64,000 bases of DNA. Origin: Achatina immaculata (lineage: Eukaryota; Mollusca; Gastropoda; Stylommatophora; Achatinidae). The notes under the pieces are model-generated. The model saw nothing but the letters and a program-made list of their open reading frames with translations, ran no database searches and was not told where the DNA came from. The stretch spans positions 15,238,929 through 15,302,928 of the forward strand of contig CM019704.1 in NCBI GenBank assembly GCA_009760885.1, read 5' to 3'. Below, piece by piece: positions 27,957 through 32,786 of the stretch. Position numbers and translations under genes: made by a program. Position 1 is the stretch's first letter. Each line of letters opens with the position of its first letter.

Positions 27957-30900
27957 CCCAATAATACAATGCCATTATGTACATGTGTAAGTTATAATGC
28001 AGAACTGTATTGCATATGCATGCATGTATGTGAGTATGTTCTTATTTTCACTGAAAAGTTATGACGGTATGATTTTTTGTTTAATGTGTTATGACTCATA
28101 ATTTGCGATTAATTTCCATACACTTAGAATGCTAATTTTGCATTCTTTTCAATAATCTAAAGTGATAATAAACATCACTATTCATCATATAACATGTTAT
28201 AGTAGTGGACAAGAATGTAGATTCGACTCAATCGACTCGGACTCGGGTCCGACTCGACTTTGTAGAGAATGTAGAACAGCGACTCGGACTCCACTTGCGA
28301 CATGCCATTTTTAAAAAAAAAGTATTCTTTCAAGTGCTCTATTCATTTTATTTATTTATTTTTCTAACATAGGATTCATGTGAATCTATACTTTATCGGT
28401 TCTCTCTAATTCTTCGTCCTGTATGTGTTTGTATGATTAAGGCTCACGCCGAAACAAATTGACTTTGTAGTCGTTAAGTAATAAAGCTGTTCCTACTTCT
28501 TTCTGAGTGGCGAAGCGGTTAGTGCACTGGTCTCTCATGGCGAAGGTCGGGGTTTCGAATCCGGCCGGCGGCTCCCCAGTCACCCAGCTGTAGAAATGGG
28601 TACCCGACTTCTTCTGGAGTTGGGGAATGAAAAGTCAGCCAGGCGTGATACTGACCATATCACCCTCTAGTGTGCTGACAGCTCAAGGAAAATATGGGCA
28701 CTAACACCATATCCCTATGTGCCTCTAAGGCATGACAGGGTTACCTTTACTTTACTTTTACTTTACTTCTTTCCTAGTTTGTACATTTTTCAGTCAATCC
28801 AACAGATGATTTATTGTAGATCTTTTATTAGCAAACAACGCATGTTTCCGACGTGACGTCATTTCCTTGTTTGCGTCTGGCATCTCTAATTTGAATCTAC
28901 GGTCTGTTCGGTTATCCCGGTGCCTGACTAGACTAATTCGCTTGCTCTAGACAAAGTAATGAGGCCTAGCGTGTACAACAGGACTTATATCACTAGCCAC
29001 TAACACATCACTGCCATGCCCGTAATTACAACACGTGGTTTGTAGCTAGAGAGATAGATGCGAGGTTCAAGGGATATAATTCTGGTCATGATTTGCGCAA
29101 AAAATGTTTCAGAAAATAAGAGGTTTTCACGAACTTCGTTCTGGCGTTATAGTATTGAACAGTCACCTTAGTGTGTAGTCCAGTTCTGAAAGATGTCAGT
29201 TGCAGGGCCTTTTACCGTACTGGAACTAGCTGTATATAGATGTATCGCGAATCTTTCATTTGTATAATATCCCATGTATGCAATATCATTTTTTTATTTA
29301 ACCAGAGATCCTGCAGTCAGGCGTTGAACCTTTCAAGTTCATTTCGTTGTCAGTTTCTGTATGTTTATTACTTGCCAGTCAAACTTAATTCATCATCATC
29401 ATCATCAGGTGCCGTGCCGACTGGCGTTGGCTATTATGCTTCTCCAGAGTACACGATCCTTCATGCAGGCCATCAGTTCAGTTGGTGATCTCCTCTCACA
29501 CCATCCTGTCAGACTGTCCAGAATCATTTCTCTTAGTCTTCCTCTTGATCTTCTTCCTTCTATTTTTCCTGTTGTTATAATATTTTCAATGCCCCCTCTT
29601 CTCATTGCATGTCCTATGAAAGTACACTGTCTCTCTCTTATCTTTTTGACAAGGGTTTTTGTCTCTCCAGCTCTTCTCCTACATTCTTCATTAGTTATTT
29701 TTGCTGTCCAGGGAATTCGCAGCATTCTTCTAATAAACCACATTTCTGCTGCTTCCAATGATTTTTGTGCAGACTTGCCTATTGTCCATGATTCACTTCC
29801 ATATAACAAGATAGGTTCAATATAGCATTTTAGGACTAGTTTTCTAACATTCATTGATAAAGATGTGTTAGCTAATATGTTTCTCATTCTCTGAAATGCA
29901 GTCTTTGTTTGGCCTATTCTGTTCTTAATTGCACCCTTTAATTCTTTTCTGTGTTAGCTGTATATGTTAACTATTGCAGCTTATAGTGGACTTAGTTGGG
30001 CCAAAGGCGGCGCATAGGCGGGAGGACAAGGCTCTCCATGTCTGGCGATTCCTTGCTACTTGCTTTAGATCTTCGGTGTTTCTGATGAGCATTGTTGAAC
30101 ACTCCTTGGTGATAACTCTTCTTAGTGTGTCTTTGGGTCTTCCTCGCTTTATTTTACCCCCTGGTGACCACGTAAATGCTTGGTTTTTGAGTCGTTTTTC
30201 GTCATTCTAAGTACGTGGCCGATGTAGTTCCAACGACGTCTTCTGATAAAGTTTGATACATAGTCTTGTTTAGTTTCTTGTCTAATTGATGCAACCGATC
30301 TGAAGTCGTGCCAACAGATATTTAGCACTCTTCGAAGGCACTTATTTTTTATAGTTATTTTATTTTATATCCGGTTCAAGATTTAGTAATGTTTTTCTTC
30401 AGTTTGCTAGGAAACGTTGATCAACGGCTTAACAACCCGCCATCGTAAAACATCCATTGTTATAGAAACGGAATTCAAGTTCTAAATGTTATAGTTGACC
30501 CCTATCTTCTTTTTCCCCTAAAGCTTGCATCTTAGCTCAAAGCTAGAACTGGGTGTTTCTAGTTCTATACATTAGTCTGCGGTGCTATGTATCAGTCTTT
30601 GTTGTCCACACATCAAGCCAAGGTCTATATTCCTAATAGGTTTTAATATTGTGTAAAATCAAAAGTTAATAAATGACGTCTGGAAACTTGATGAAATGAT
30701 ATGGTATATACTGTGTTTTATTTAATTTATTTTACTTTCTTTGCATTTACAACTTGTAAATCTTCGTGTGTGCTATAATAAATCATTTAGTAATGCTGAA
30801 ATTGTAGTCGAAACCATTAGTGATTTTAAAAGTCTCACTTCTAGACTTGAAACTACTTGAGACTTGACCTGATACTTGACGTGAAGCTGCTTGCGGGGAC

Positions 30901-32022
30901 TTGAGACTTGACTATAGACTTGCCACAACGAACTTGAATGTATCTCTGATAGTGAACTGTATTAATGTCGACCTCACCTTACAACGGCCAACACACGGCA
31001 GGGTCGATTTAGTTTGGCTGATCCTAAATCCGGCCGTAAATCAGACTGTGGACTGGCAGAAATGAGAATTCTGCCAATCTGGACGTTTTCATAGATATTT
31101 TACTGTTTTATATATTAATTACATGAAATATAATTCATTATACATTAAAAACAACATACAACAACAGATAAAAGCAAATATTGAACAACAAAAAATTCCA
31201 CAGAATACCTTGAATATCTCCTTCTTGACATTGTTGTTGTAAATAGCAGGGAATACATTTTGTTAGATACGTCGAAGTTTGAGTTATATTGCAAAATTTT
31301 GGACTAGGAGGTGCGCTAGCAGATGAGATAGTCGATAAAGATGATGTTGTAGTTAACACCGCTGTTGGTACAAAAACGGGCAATGTTGTTGAAGGAGGAT
31401 GTGATGATTCTTCTTCGAAAGGAGGAGTTTGTGATGAGGGCAGTGCTGTCTGTGTCTCTACTGTTAAAGTATAAAGCGGTGCTGAAGTTTGTTGTTCAGA
31501 CGCGGGGCTTGTGGATTTAGATGCTGTTGACTTTGTAGATGTTGTTCTAGAGTAAGTTGTATCTTCAGTAACAGACGTTGTGTGAGCGTGTGAGCTTGCT
31601 TCCTGCGGAATTGTACCAGTGATCAGTTTAGGGAAACTAGCAAATGAAGTAACATCCGCTCTCGCTGTTGCTTTTGACGGTAGGGAAGTGTTCAGTTCAG
31701 AATAGGCGCTCCAGCTTAAGCTAGGCTGAAATGTAGTTGGAAAAGCATCCAACAGTGGACTTGTCTGAAAATCGTCGTCACCATCATCTTCGTCATACCA
31801 CGAACTCATCGTCAAGTCCGTAATCGGAAAATAAGTAACATCCGGTACATCAGTTTCTGGGTAGTCCTCGTTGATTAAATCCGTTGATTGATCGTCCACA
31901 CCCTCAGAGCAAACAGATGTCAAACACAGAATCACAACAATGGCGTAAGCTGTAGTTTTTCGATAACGACACCCAAATTTTGATATACTGTTCTCTACAA
32001 ATTGTTGCTTTAGTGACTTCAT
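2759..32022 (-). CDS. STAB-like: Stabilin-like scavenger receptor gene, 5' half, 16 exons
   Basis: Stabilins are large type I membrane receptors built from EGF-like and FAS1 (fasciclin) domains that bind and internalise extracellular ligands. I joined 16 minus-strand exons by AG/GT sites and phase: 32022-31209, 26551-26432, 24526-24450, 21965-21896, 21024-20929, 20258-20124, 17426-17227, 16869-16739, 16082-16022, 15693-15551, 13991-13820, 11370-11227, 9214-9152, 8893-8780, 4205-4071 and 2914-2759. They total 2,631 bases, exactly 877 codons with no stop. The order is signal peptide, Ser/Thr/Pro-rich spacer, N-terminal Cys module, CCRGYWGENC module, EGF-like repeats, FAS1 domain 1 (exons 10-12) and FAS1 domain 2 (exons 13-16). 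This matches the N-terminal architecture of the stabilin family. The last exon ends in phase 0 at a good GTAAGT donor, so the gene continues past the left edge; later FAS1, Link and transmembrane segments are not in this window. Whether it is closer to stabilin-1 or -2 cannot be told. The domain calls are from reading motifs; the exon joins are inferred from splice sites and phase. Confidence 0.9.
2915..4070. other. Intron between stabilin-like exons 16 and 15
   Basis: AT-rich sequence with A-runs near 3350-3490 and 3910; I recognise no gene or repeat in it. The open frames at 3199-3541 have no recognisable product. Confidence 0.5.
4071..4205 (-). CDS. STAB-like: Stabilin-like exon 15: FAS1 domain 2, middle
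   Basis: 135 bases, acceptor tttgacag, donor GTAAGT, phase 0 both sides. It encodes LKNHVFPGVIGVTHLINM, the NHV/YHI segment of a FAS1 domain. The 4.6-kb intron upstream of it holds the longest LINE of the window. Confidence 0.92.
4416..7230 (-). mobile_element. Non-LTR retrotransposon family D, longest copy (endonuclease + RT), degenerate
   Basis: Read on the minus strand, the copy starts near 7230 with an apurinic-type endonuclease, including MGDFNARIG, QIDYILV and GADCDTDQELL (7133-6539). An RT follows, with KSPGCDKVIDELIKA, FIDYSKAFNCVQ and IRYAGDTVLL where YADD is expected. The C-terminal region has the cysteine/histidine-like tail and KRKRGRPK. The 3' end is a run of tcatt units (gaatg on the sense strand). 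Several frameshifts and stops break it, so no intact ORF remains. It lies in the stabilin intron between exons 15 and 14. Confidence 0.85.
5211..5288 (-). repeat. 39-bp tandem duplication inside LINE D reverse transcriptase
   Basis: Two adjacent 39-bp units start at 5211 and 5250 and differ by one base (gcatcg versus gcattg). They encode the 13-residue repeat DVDKEYYNAITIG just before the YAGD catalytic region. The other D copies at 61.6 and 63.6 kb have only one unit here. Confidence 0.85.
7430..7631. mobile_element. hAT-like MITE with 8-bp TSD
   Basis: The left end is CAGTAGTTCTTAACC and the right end reads cattgattgttaac in reverse, a degenerate terminal inverted repeat of the hAT type. 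The flanks aactagag (7422-7429) and aactaaag (7632-7639) form an 8-bp duplication with one mismatch. It encodes nothing. The related copy at 43676-43893 shares the internal gggctggaa...gtttccac segment. Confidence 0.7.
7724..8065 (-). repeat. Dispersed repeat family H, copy 1
   Basis: Starts with a cttcttcttctt run and shares blocks with 9845-10185: gagctggtgttctttgcagct, gtgaagat-ttgaggcacagc, and tcagctatgggtc near its right end. A G-rich patch (ggtgggggtggg) lies at 7878-7914. It has no coding potential I can support; the open frames here are low-complexity. Orientation is guessed from the GAA-type tail. Confidence 0.5.
8780..8893 (-). CDS. STAB-like: Stabilin-like exon 14: FAS1 domain 2, H1 region
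   Basis: 114 bases, donor GTGAGT, phase 0 both sides. It encodes SNITVFAPENSAWDALP, an H1 box. The acceptor gatgtag has a poor polypyrimidine tract; a nearby cag at 8886-8888 would break phase, so I kept tag, with a little less certainty than for the other exons. Confidence 0.85.
9152..9214 (-). CDS. STAB-like: Stabilin-like exon 13: start of FAS1 domain 2
   Basis: 63 bases, acceptor gttcccag, donor GTAAGT, phase 0 both sides. The peptide KTAMDLIKLEGTYNRFQSLI is the first helix of a FAS1 domain. Confidence 0.88.
9845..10185 (-). repeat. Dispersed repeat family H, copy 2
   Basis: Matches copy 1 at 7724-8065 over most of its length, including the ctggtgttctttgcagct and caagtcagctatgggtc blocks. 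Shorter relatives are at 19340-19550 and about 55960-56095. The family's class is unknown to me. Confidence 0.5.
10238..10718 (-). mobile_element. LINE family B, 5'-truncated copy with TSD
   Basis: The 9-bp duplication tggaagact lies at 10229-10237 and 10719-10727. The minus strand encodes the RT C-terminal domain (RRWRWLGHVLRMT-type region and KGRPKETWRR), ending in GA dinucleotides, seen here as a CT run. Stops and frameshifts are present. Confidence 0.8.
10960..11150 (+). repeat. Minisatellite of about 19-20 bp units
   Basis: Roughly nine imperfect copies of a unit like ctaacaccattgtaatgaag, with variants tgactgtaattaagctaaca. It lies in the stabilin intron between exons 13 and 12. Confidence 0.8.
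11227..11370 (-). CDS. STAB-like: Stabilin-like exon 12: FAS1 domain 1, H2 region
   Basis: 144 bases, acceptor tctatag, donor GTGGGA, phase 0 both sides. It encodes ASNGIIHIVNNLLTLEPE, the H2 box (NGxIHxVxxLL) that ends a FAS1 domain. Confidence 0.92.
11526..11760 (+). mobile_element. tRNA-derived SINE family S1, diverged copy
   Basis: Head gaatggtgaagtggtcagag (A-box region) and B-box-like ggtgattcaaatcc, then the S1 body cactccagtcacacagatgt, tggagctggggaaggaaagg, and a gggctacctttatct tail. Confidence 0.75.
11992..12073. repeat. 34-bp inverted repeat (hairpin) across the 5' junction of a LINE
   Basis: Left arm 11992-12025 and right arm 12040-12073 are reverse complements with one mismatch; the loop is 14 bases. 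The left arm is host flank plus most of the left target duplication; the right arm lies inside LINE B where the homologous copy at 50.2 kb has unrelated sequence of similar length. Confidence 0.85.
12028..13061 (+). mobile_element. LINE family B, plus-strand copy with TSD
   Basis: Bounded by gagatcttact at 12017-12027 and 13062-13072. It carries RT segments GVTKGCILSPALF and VNEFVYLGSRVV, then YGSECWKITKTIENKLNSF, and ends with a long GA-rich tail at about 12980-13060. Indels and stops break the frame. It is older than the copy at 49.3-50.3 kb. Confidence 0.85.
13073..13819. other. Intron sequence between LINE B and exon 11
   Basis: AT-rich, with short A and T runs. I see no gene or repeat family in it. 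Confidence 0.4.
13820..13991 (-). CDS. STAB-like: Stabilin-like exon 11: FAS1 domain 1, middle
   Basis: 172 bases, acceptor tctgaacag, donor GTGAGC, phase 2 in and phase 0 out. The peptide includes LRQHILIGQFKLEDLQSF, the helix-strand segment after the H1 box, where FAS1 domains usually have a conserved YH or QH pair. Confidence 0.92.
14258..15119. mobile_element. piggyBac-like non-autonomous element, copy 1
   Basis: Flanked by TTAA at 14254-14257 and 15120-15123, the piggyBac target. Ends are CTCTTTCGGAGCC and, in reverse, CTCTTTCCGTGCC, a 13-bp inverted repeat with two mismatches. Inside, a segment around 14490-14545 (ctgaatgtaccccacgtagctctagac) is shared with copy 2 and could be a remnant of the transposase N-terminus. 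A 36-bp direct duplication, cattgttctgcttctttta onward, is at about 14718-14790. No full transposase is present. Confidence 0.7.
14454..14750 (+). pseudogene. Possible transposase N-terminal remnant in piggyBac-like copy 1
   Basis: 98 codons with DVTECTPRSSRPVRKS, whose underlying DNA is similar to a segment in copy 2 (about 17980-18045), which reads CTECIPSRSRH in part. Conservation between two copies supports an old coding origin. I see no DDE catalytic segment. Assignment to piggyBac rests on the TTAA ends, not on this peptide. Confidence 0.35.
15551..15693 (-). CDS. STAB-like: Stabilin-like exon 10: FAS1 domain 1, H1 region
   Basis: 143 bases, acceptor gttcaccag, donor GTGATC, phase 0 in and phase 2 out. 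The peptide contains HGPFTLFVPTDRAF, the conserved H1 box of FAS1 (fasciclin) domains. Confidence 0.93.
16022..16082 (-). CDS. STAB-like: Stabilin-like exon 9: end of last EGF repeat of this block
   Basis: 61 bases, acceptor ttttactag, donor GTGAAT, phase 2 in and phase 0 out. The peptide CTCKEGYAGNGTVCYGNILE closes the EGF block and leads into the first FAS1 domain. Confidence 0.88.
16739..16869 (-). CDS. STAB-like: Stabilin-like exon 8: end of EGF repeat 5, start of 6
   Basis: 131 bases, acceptor ctgtttcag, donor GTATGG, phase 0 in and phase 2 out. It encodes HVCLCRLGYENYIPGTGC and then MCTKTSCDAMAICETVEP, ending one EGF repeat and opening the last one before the FAS1 domains. Confidence 0.9.
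17227..17426 (-). CDS. STAB-like: Stabilin-like exon 7: EGF repeat 4 and start of 5
   Basis: 200 bases, acceptor aatttcag, donor GTAGTA, phase 1 in and phase 0 out. It encodes NDPCDSPISLCGKNSRC, then [20 protein letters not shown] and GGCEETAICRYTGPNQ. The GYxGDGxxCxPxDPC join between two EGF repeats is typical of stabilins. Confidence 0.92.
17455..18414. mobile_element. piggyBac-like non-autonomous element, copy 2, carrying a SINE
   Basis: Left TTAA at 17451-17454; the right flank has decayed to ATAA at 18415-18418. Ends are CTCTTCCCACGCC and, in reverse, CTCTTCCTGTGTC. Without the inserted SINE it is about 690 bases. The inner segment gaatgtatcccaagtagatc matches copy 1. Confidence 0.65.
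17695..17962 (+). mobile_element. tRNA-derived SINE family S1 inserted in piggyBac-like copy 2
   Basis: The 12-bp duplication tagatagggata is at 17683-17694 and 17963-17974. The head gagtggcgaagtggttagtg and the B box GGGTTCGAATACG are well preserved. The tail is ttacctttacctttatc followed by T residues. It is younger than its host element. Confidence 0.88.
18920..19050 (+). mobile_element. LINE fragment, C-terminal end (unnamed family)
   Basis: The plus strand reads KREKGRPCHRVTQEITESLN and MSSQDASQLAQD then stop, a GRP-type C-terminus of an endonuclease/RT element. No RT core is left. It differs from families A-D. Confidence 0.5.
19340..19550. repeat. Dispersed repeat family H, partial copy
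   Basis: Contains agtcagctatgggttactga and neighbouring blocks shared with the copies at 7.7 and 9.8 kb. Confidence 0.4.
19676..19925 (-). mobile_element. tRNA-derived SINE family S1, minus-strand copy
   Basis: Read on the minus strand it has the B-box-like gttcaagtctgg, the S1 body (catttctacagttggttgac in reverse) and the 3' part with tccttgacctttt. It is well diverged. Confidence 0.7.
20124..20258 (-). CDS. STAB-like: Stabilin-like exon 6: EGF repeat 3
   Basis: 135 bases, acceptor tgtcacag, donor GTAAAA, phase 1 in and out. The peptide starts EIPECRNMTCHRNDTQGWRC and ends RCVCAVGYEYDSILEDCE. It sits next to a LINE insertion at 20428-20692 that leaves the acceptor intact. Confidence 0.9.
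20428..20692 (+). mobile_element. LINE family A, 265-bp 3' fragment with TSD
   Basis: The 12-bp duplication atacattgcttg is at 20416-20427 and 20693-20704. It carries the C-terminal segment from RWTYVGHLMRRNEQ to LRALCDV and the ataagat tail. The open frame is uninterrupted to the stop at 20661. It lies between exons 6 and 5 of the stabilin-like gene. Confidence 0.9.
20929..21024 (-). CDS. STAB-like: Stabilin-like exon 5: EGF repeat 2
   Basis: 96 bases, acceptor aaaacag, donor GTTTGT, phase 1 in and out. It encodes CQCVHGICSNGVHGDGSC followed by TCESGYKGETCD, a complete EGF-like core with the CVHGxC and GDGSC motifs. Confidence 0.92.
   Translation of the reverse strand: MASVSTASAVMVYMEMDLVRVSQDTKGRPVI
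21131..21310. mobile_element. Foldback MITE-like inverted repeat
   Basis: The left part, atgaaggagacagaggtgtg onward, is repeated in inverted form at the right end (…tacacctctgtctacttcat). The arms are about 50 bases with a few mismatches and extend to cttgtttc/gaaacaag around a loop of roughly 45 bases. No coding sequence is present. Confidence 0.6.
21896..21965 (-). CDS. STAB-like: Stabilin-like exon 4: EGF repeat 1 to 2 junction
   Basis: 70 bases, acceptor ccataacag, donor GTTAGA, phase 0 in and phase 1 out. The peptide AEFSGTACELCENSNKYG followed by QDCSQ has the laminin-EGF-like spacing GxxCExC..NKYGxxC used in stabilins. Confidence 0.88.
22090..22385 (-). mobile_element. LINE 3' fragment with C-terminal zinc-knuckle-like motif
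   Basis: The minus strand reads LRTHMPLNTHMHQINPAEVA and then KCPLCDNNQETRHIL, the CxxC...HxxxC-type C-terminal motif of many jockey/CR1-like retrotransposons. The frame is interrupted soon after. Family E at the right end of the window has a comparable motif. Confidence 0.5.
22386..23261. other. Intron segment without recognised elements
   Basis: Contains overlapping open frames at 22465-22825 on both strands without family resemblance. I see no supported feature. Confidence 0.35.
23262..23510 (-). mobile_element. LINE family A, old 3' fragment
   Basis: In reverse it carries the family A C-terminus and tail: cttcctgtgctgttaaacat (tail side), aagggattttatgcc and ttgggattctctgacc, with a 4-base loss and several substitutions relative to the copy at 1 kb. 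Confidence 0.75.
23577..23978 (-). mobile_element. LINE family B, 5'-truncated copy with 15-bp TSD
   Basis: The duplication aaaaaggaacataat is at 23562-23576 and 23979-23993. The minus strand is open for 120 codons, including RRWRWLGHVLRMTDNSLPK and SKGRPKETWRR, ending at ALGT and a short GA tail. It is little decayed. Confidence 0.92.
24082..24357 (+). mobile_element. SINE family S2 (different tRNA-like head, S1-like body)
   Basis: The head gtggcctagtaggttgagtg is unlike S1. The downstream part, aaaatgggtaccagagaaat, gcagccaggcgtgataatga and ccacatcac, matches the S1 body. A related minus-strand copy is at 43290-43570, with a better preserved head. Confidence 0.6.
24450..24526 (-). CDS. STAB-like: Stabilin-like exon 3: start of EGF repeat 1
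   Basis: 77 bases between acceptor cttctcag and donor GTATGT, phase 1 in and phase 0 out. The peptide reads CPGGSSNPCNGRGECQ and then SSSGTCICQ, a typical EGF-like start with the CPGG and CNGxGxC signatures of the first stabilin EGF repeat. Confidence 0.9.
24803..24823. repeat. Poly-G run
   Basis: About 21 G in a row. With the 18-G run at 1801-1818 these are unusual in such AT-rich sequence. The length may be inexact in the assembly. Confidence 0.85.
24999..25160 (+). mobile_element. Degenerate SINE relic
   Basis: The order cccagttgtgg, ttctcttgaagtttatgaaa, actgaccatttcgacc, gggtcaagga and ccatattcgctaaatgcctc follows the S1/S2 body, at low identity. A 32-bp direct duplication (cagtgacgtaatactgggcc) lies at its right edge, 25147-25208. 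Confidence 0.4.
25544..26329 (+). mobile_element. LINE family A, 786-bp copy with TSD
   Basis: The 9-bp duplication tatattata is at 25535-25543 and 26330-26338. It starts inside the RT just after the catalytic motif (LISNNVNSMQEKT) and runs to the C-terminus. One nonsense codon (tgaataacaa at about 26026-26035) splits it into two open frames. It lies between exons 3 and 2. Confidence 0.9.
26432..26551 (-). CDS. STAB-like: Stabilin-like exon 2: CCRGYWGENC module
   Basis: The acceptor taatcag and the donor GTGAGT frame 120 bases that join exon 1 in phase 1 and leave phase 1. The peptide has six cysteines and the run KSACCRGYWGENCE, the hallmark ACC-GYWG-C segment that precedes the first EGF repeat of stabilins. 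Confidence 0.9.
27094..27168. repeat. ATG/GAT trinucleotide microsatellite
   Basis: About 20 near-perfect gat units preceded by ttgttgctgttgttg. The methionine run it would encode is not a gene. A second short tract, possibly a LINE tail, is at 27924-27955. Confidence 0.9.
27850..27960 (+). mobile_element. LINE 3' end with ATG-repeat tail (family I)
   Basis: gagagcccttgttgatggcc followed by atggtaaagaaaatggggga and a gatgatg tail resembles the end of the LINE at 46395-46690 (cccttgttagtggcctatgc, then ggtaaagaagatgagg, read in reverse). The coding part is lost. Confidence 0.45.
28200..28300. repeat. Short GACTCG-type repeat patch
   Basis: Imperfect runs of gactcg/gactcggactc. A similar patch built of gacttgagacttgac lies at 30836-30920, and a ccaactcc patch lies at 8282-8325. 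These low-complexity patches may be parts of one element class that I cannot name. Confidence 0.4.
28310..28785 (+). repeat. Dispersed repeat shared with 42976-43140, split by a SINE
   Basis: ggattcatgtgaatctatac, ttcgtcctgtatg, gattaaggctcac and aaagctgttcctact match 43009-43120 in order (attcatgtgaatttatag, tttgtcccgtatg, aaagttgttcctact). Class unknown. The SINE at 28504-28764 interrupts it. Confidence 0.55.
28504..28764 (+). mobile_element. tRNA-derived SINE family S1, best-preserved copy
   Basis: The 9-bp duplication acttctttc is at 28495-28503 and 28765-28773. The head gagtggcgaagcggttagtg and the B-box region GGTTTCGAATCC look like a tRNA gene with pol III A and B boxes. A body of about 150 bases follows, and the 3' tail is built of ttac/tttac units. 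This copy is a good reference for the family. Confidence 0.9.
29393..29940 (-). mobile_element. LINE family C, 5'-truncated copy
   Basis: The minus strand is open for 160 codons, including LLYGSESWTIGKSAQKSLEA and CTFIGHAMRRGGIENII, ending in ASRHGT before a catcatcat (atgatg on the sense strand) tail. The 5' end lies near 29935; cttaatt occurs at both borders and may be the target duplication, but this is uncertain. Confidence 0.8.
29967..30390 (-). mobile_element. LINE fragment (family G), C-terminal end
   Basis: On the minus strand, around 30230-30000, it reads like RRWNYIGHVLRMTKND and GHQGVK in one frame, with later GRPK-like and GPTKST-like pieces in shifted frames (agttgggccaaaggcggcgc in the + strand). 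Several frameshifts and stops are present. It is distinct from families A-D. Confidence 0.55.
31209..32022 (-). CDS. STAB-like: Stabilin-like exon 1: signal peptide, mucin-like spacer, first Cys module
   Basis: Starting at the ATG at 32022, the first 40 residues contain the hydrophobic run AYAIVVILCLTSVCS, a good signal peptide. About 200 residues follow that are acidic first (DEDDGDDD) and then rich in Ser, Thr and Pro, resembling an O-glycosylated mucin-like stalk. The exon closes with a Cys module beginning FCNITQTSTYLTKCIPC, which corresponds to the first conserved module of stabilins. The donor is CAAG/GTATTC and the phase is 1. The open frame extends 47 codons further upstream to an ATG at 32163, but a TATA motif at 32171-32177 would place the transcript start downstream of that codon, and the signal peptide fits the later ATG, so I chose 32022. 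The frame also reads through the donor to 31138, which is intron. Confidence 0.8.
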
Positions 32023-32170
32023 CGTAAATATCTTAACAGATGGTCTAAGAGAATTCCGTAAAATCCAGATCAAATAATGGTTGGCAGCTGATGACTGGCA
32101 GCTTCCGTGTAGTAGATTAACTTCTGTTTTATACGAATTAAAGACGTTTACATACATGGTCACGTAAGCA

Positions 32171-32177
32171 TTTTATA
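32171..32177 (-). promoter_or_regulatory. Possible TATA box of the stabilin-like gene
   Basis: TATAAAA reads on the minus strand about 150 bases upstream of the chosen ATG. A start of transcription some 30 bases downstream would give a 5' UTR of roughly 120 bases. The region is AT-rich and a (TA)n tract lies directly upstream, so the match could be chance; an upstream noncoding exon is also possible. Confidence 0.35.
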
Positions 32178-32211
32178 TCTGAGTATGACTTTAAGGAATA
32201 TGTATGTATGT

Positions 32212-32236
32212 ATATATATATATATATATATATATG
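32212..32236. repeat. TA dinucleotide microsatellite
   Basis: About 12 TA units after two tatg units, some 35 bases upstream of the TATA motif of the stabilin-like gene. Confidence 0.9.
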
Positions 32237-32355
32237 CAAGCTTATTTCTGAATATAGAATGCTATTTAATAATAATAATAACAATAAAAAATAATTACTT
32301 TGGTACTTTTAAAATTAAATGTGTCGTAGGTGCAAAAACAGAATAGTGCTAGAAC

Positions 32356-32357
<2 letters not shown>

Positions 32358-32430
<73 letters not shown>
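32358..32430. repeat. CAG then TAG trinucleotide microsatellite
   Basis: About 11 cag units followed directly by about 13 tag units. It resembles a short forerunner of the large array at 32.79 kb. Confidence 0.9.
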
Positions 32431-32786
32431 CTGTTTTAATAATAATAGTTATAATAATTATGTTTAATTTTGTTCTTGTGCAAAGGTAACAATAACTGTG
32501 ATAAGTAATGAAAATGACAGCCGTATAGTAGTTCCAGTTATACTAGTTATCGATACAGTAGTTGTAACAGTAGTCACGATATACAGATCGTAGTTGTAAT
32601 AATATTATTTTTTAGTAGAACTGGTACGGGCGGTGGTAGTAATAATAGAACCAAAACAACCGTAGCAGCAATAAGTAATGATAGCTGCAGTTGAAGCGTG
32701 GTTGTTTTTTTTAAATAACTGCATAAGCAGATTAAATAAATAGTGATGGATGGTGCGATAGTTTTTGTAGTACTAGCATTTGTAGT

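Larger units (their letters stand above)
26552..31208 (-). other. Intron 1 of the stabilin-like gene
   Basis: 4.7 kb between exon 1 and exon 2. It holds an ATG microsatellite, a short LINE tail, a SINE inside another repeat, a LINE C copy and a further LINE fragment (listed separately). The minus-strand frame at 26600-26863 is open for 87 codons but has no family resemblance and is not needed for phase. Confidence 0.6.

Noticed and set aside
29405..29825. Overlapping plus-strand open frames opposite LINE C
   Set aside because: They are antisense shadows of the retrotransposon frame; the same shadow occurs opposite every C copy.
31138..31208. Extension of the exon 1 frame (KGILWNFLLFNICFYLLLYV) as a C-terminal transmembrane segment
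   Set aside because: The hydrophobic run lies after a good splice donor and follows the Cys module that must join exon 2; it is intron read-through.
32161..32163. Upstream ATG as start of the stabilin-like protein
   Set aside because: It is too close to the TATA motif, and the signal peptide would be buried behind 60 extra residues.
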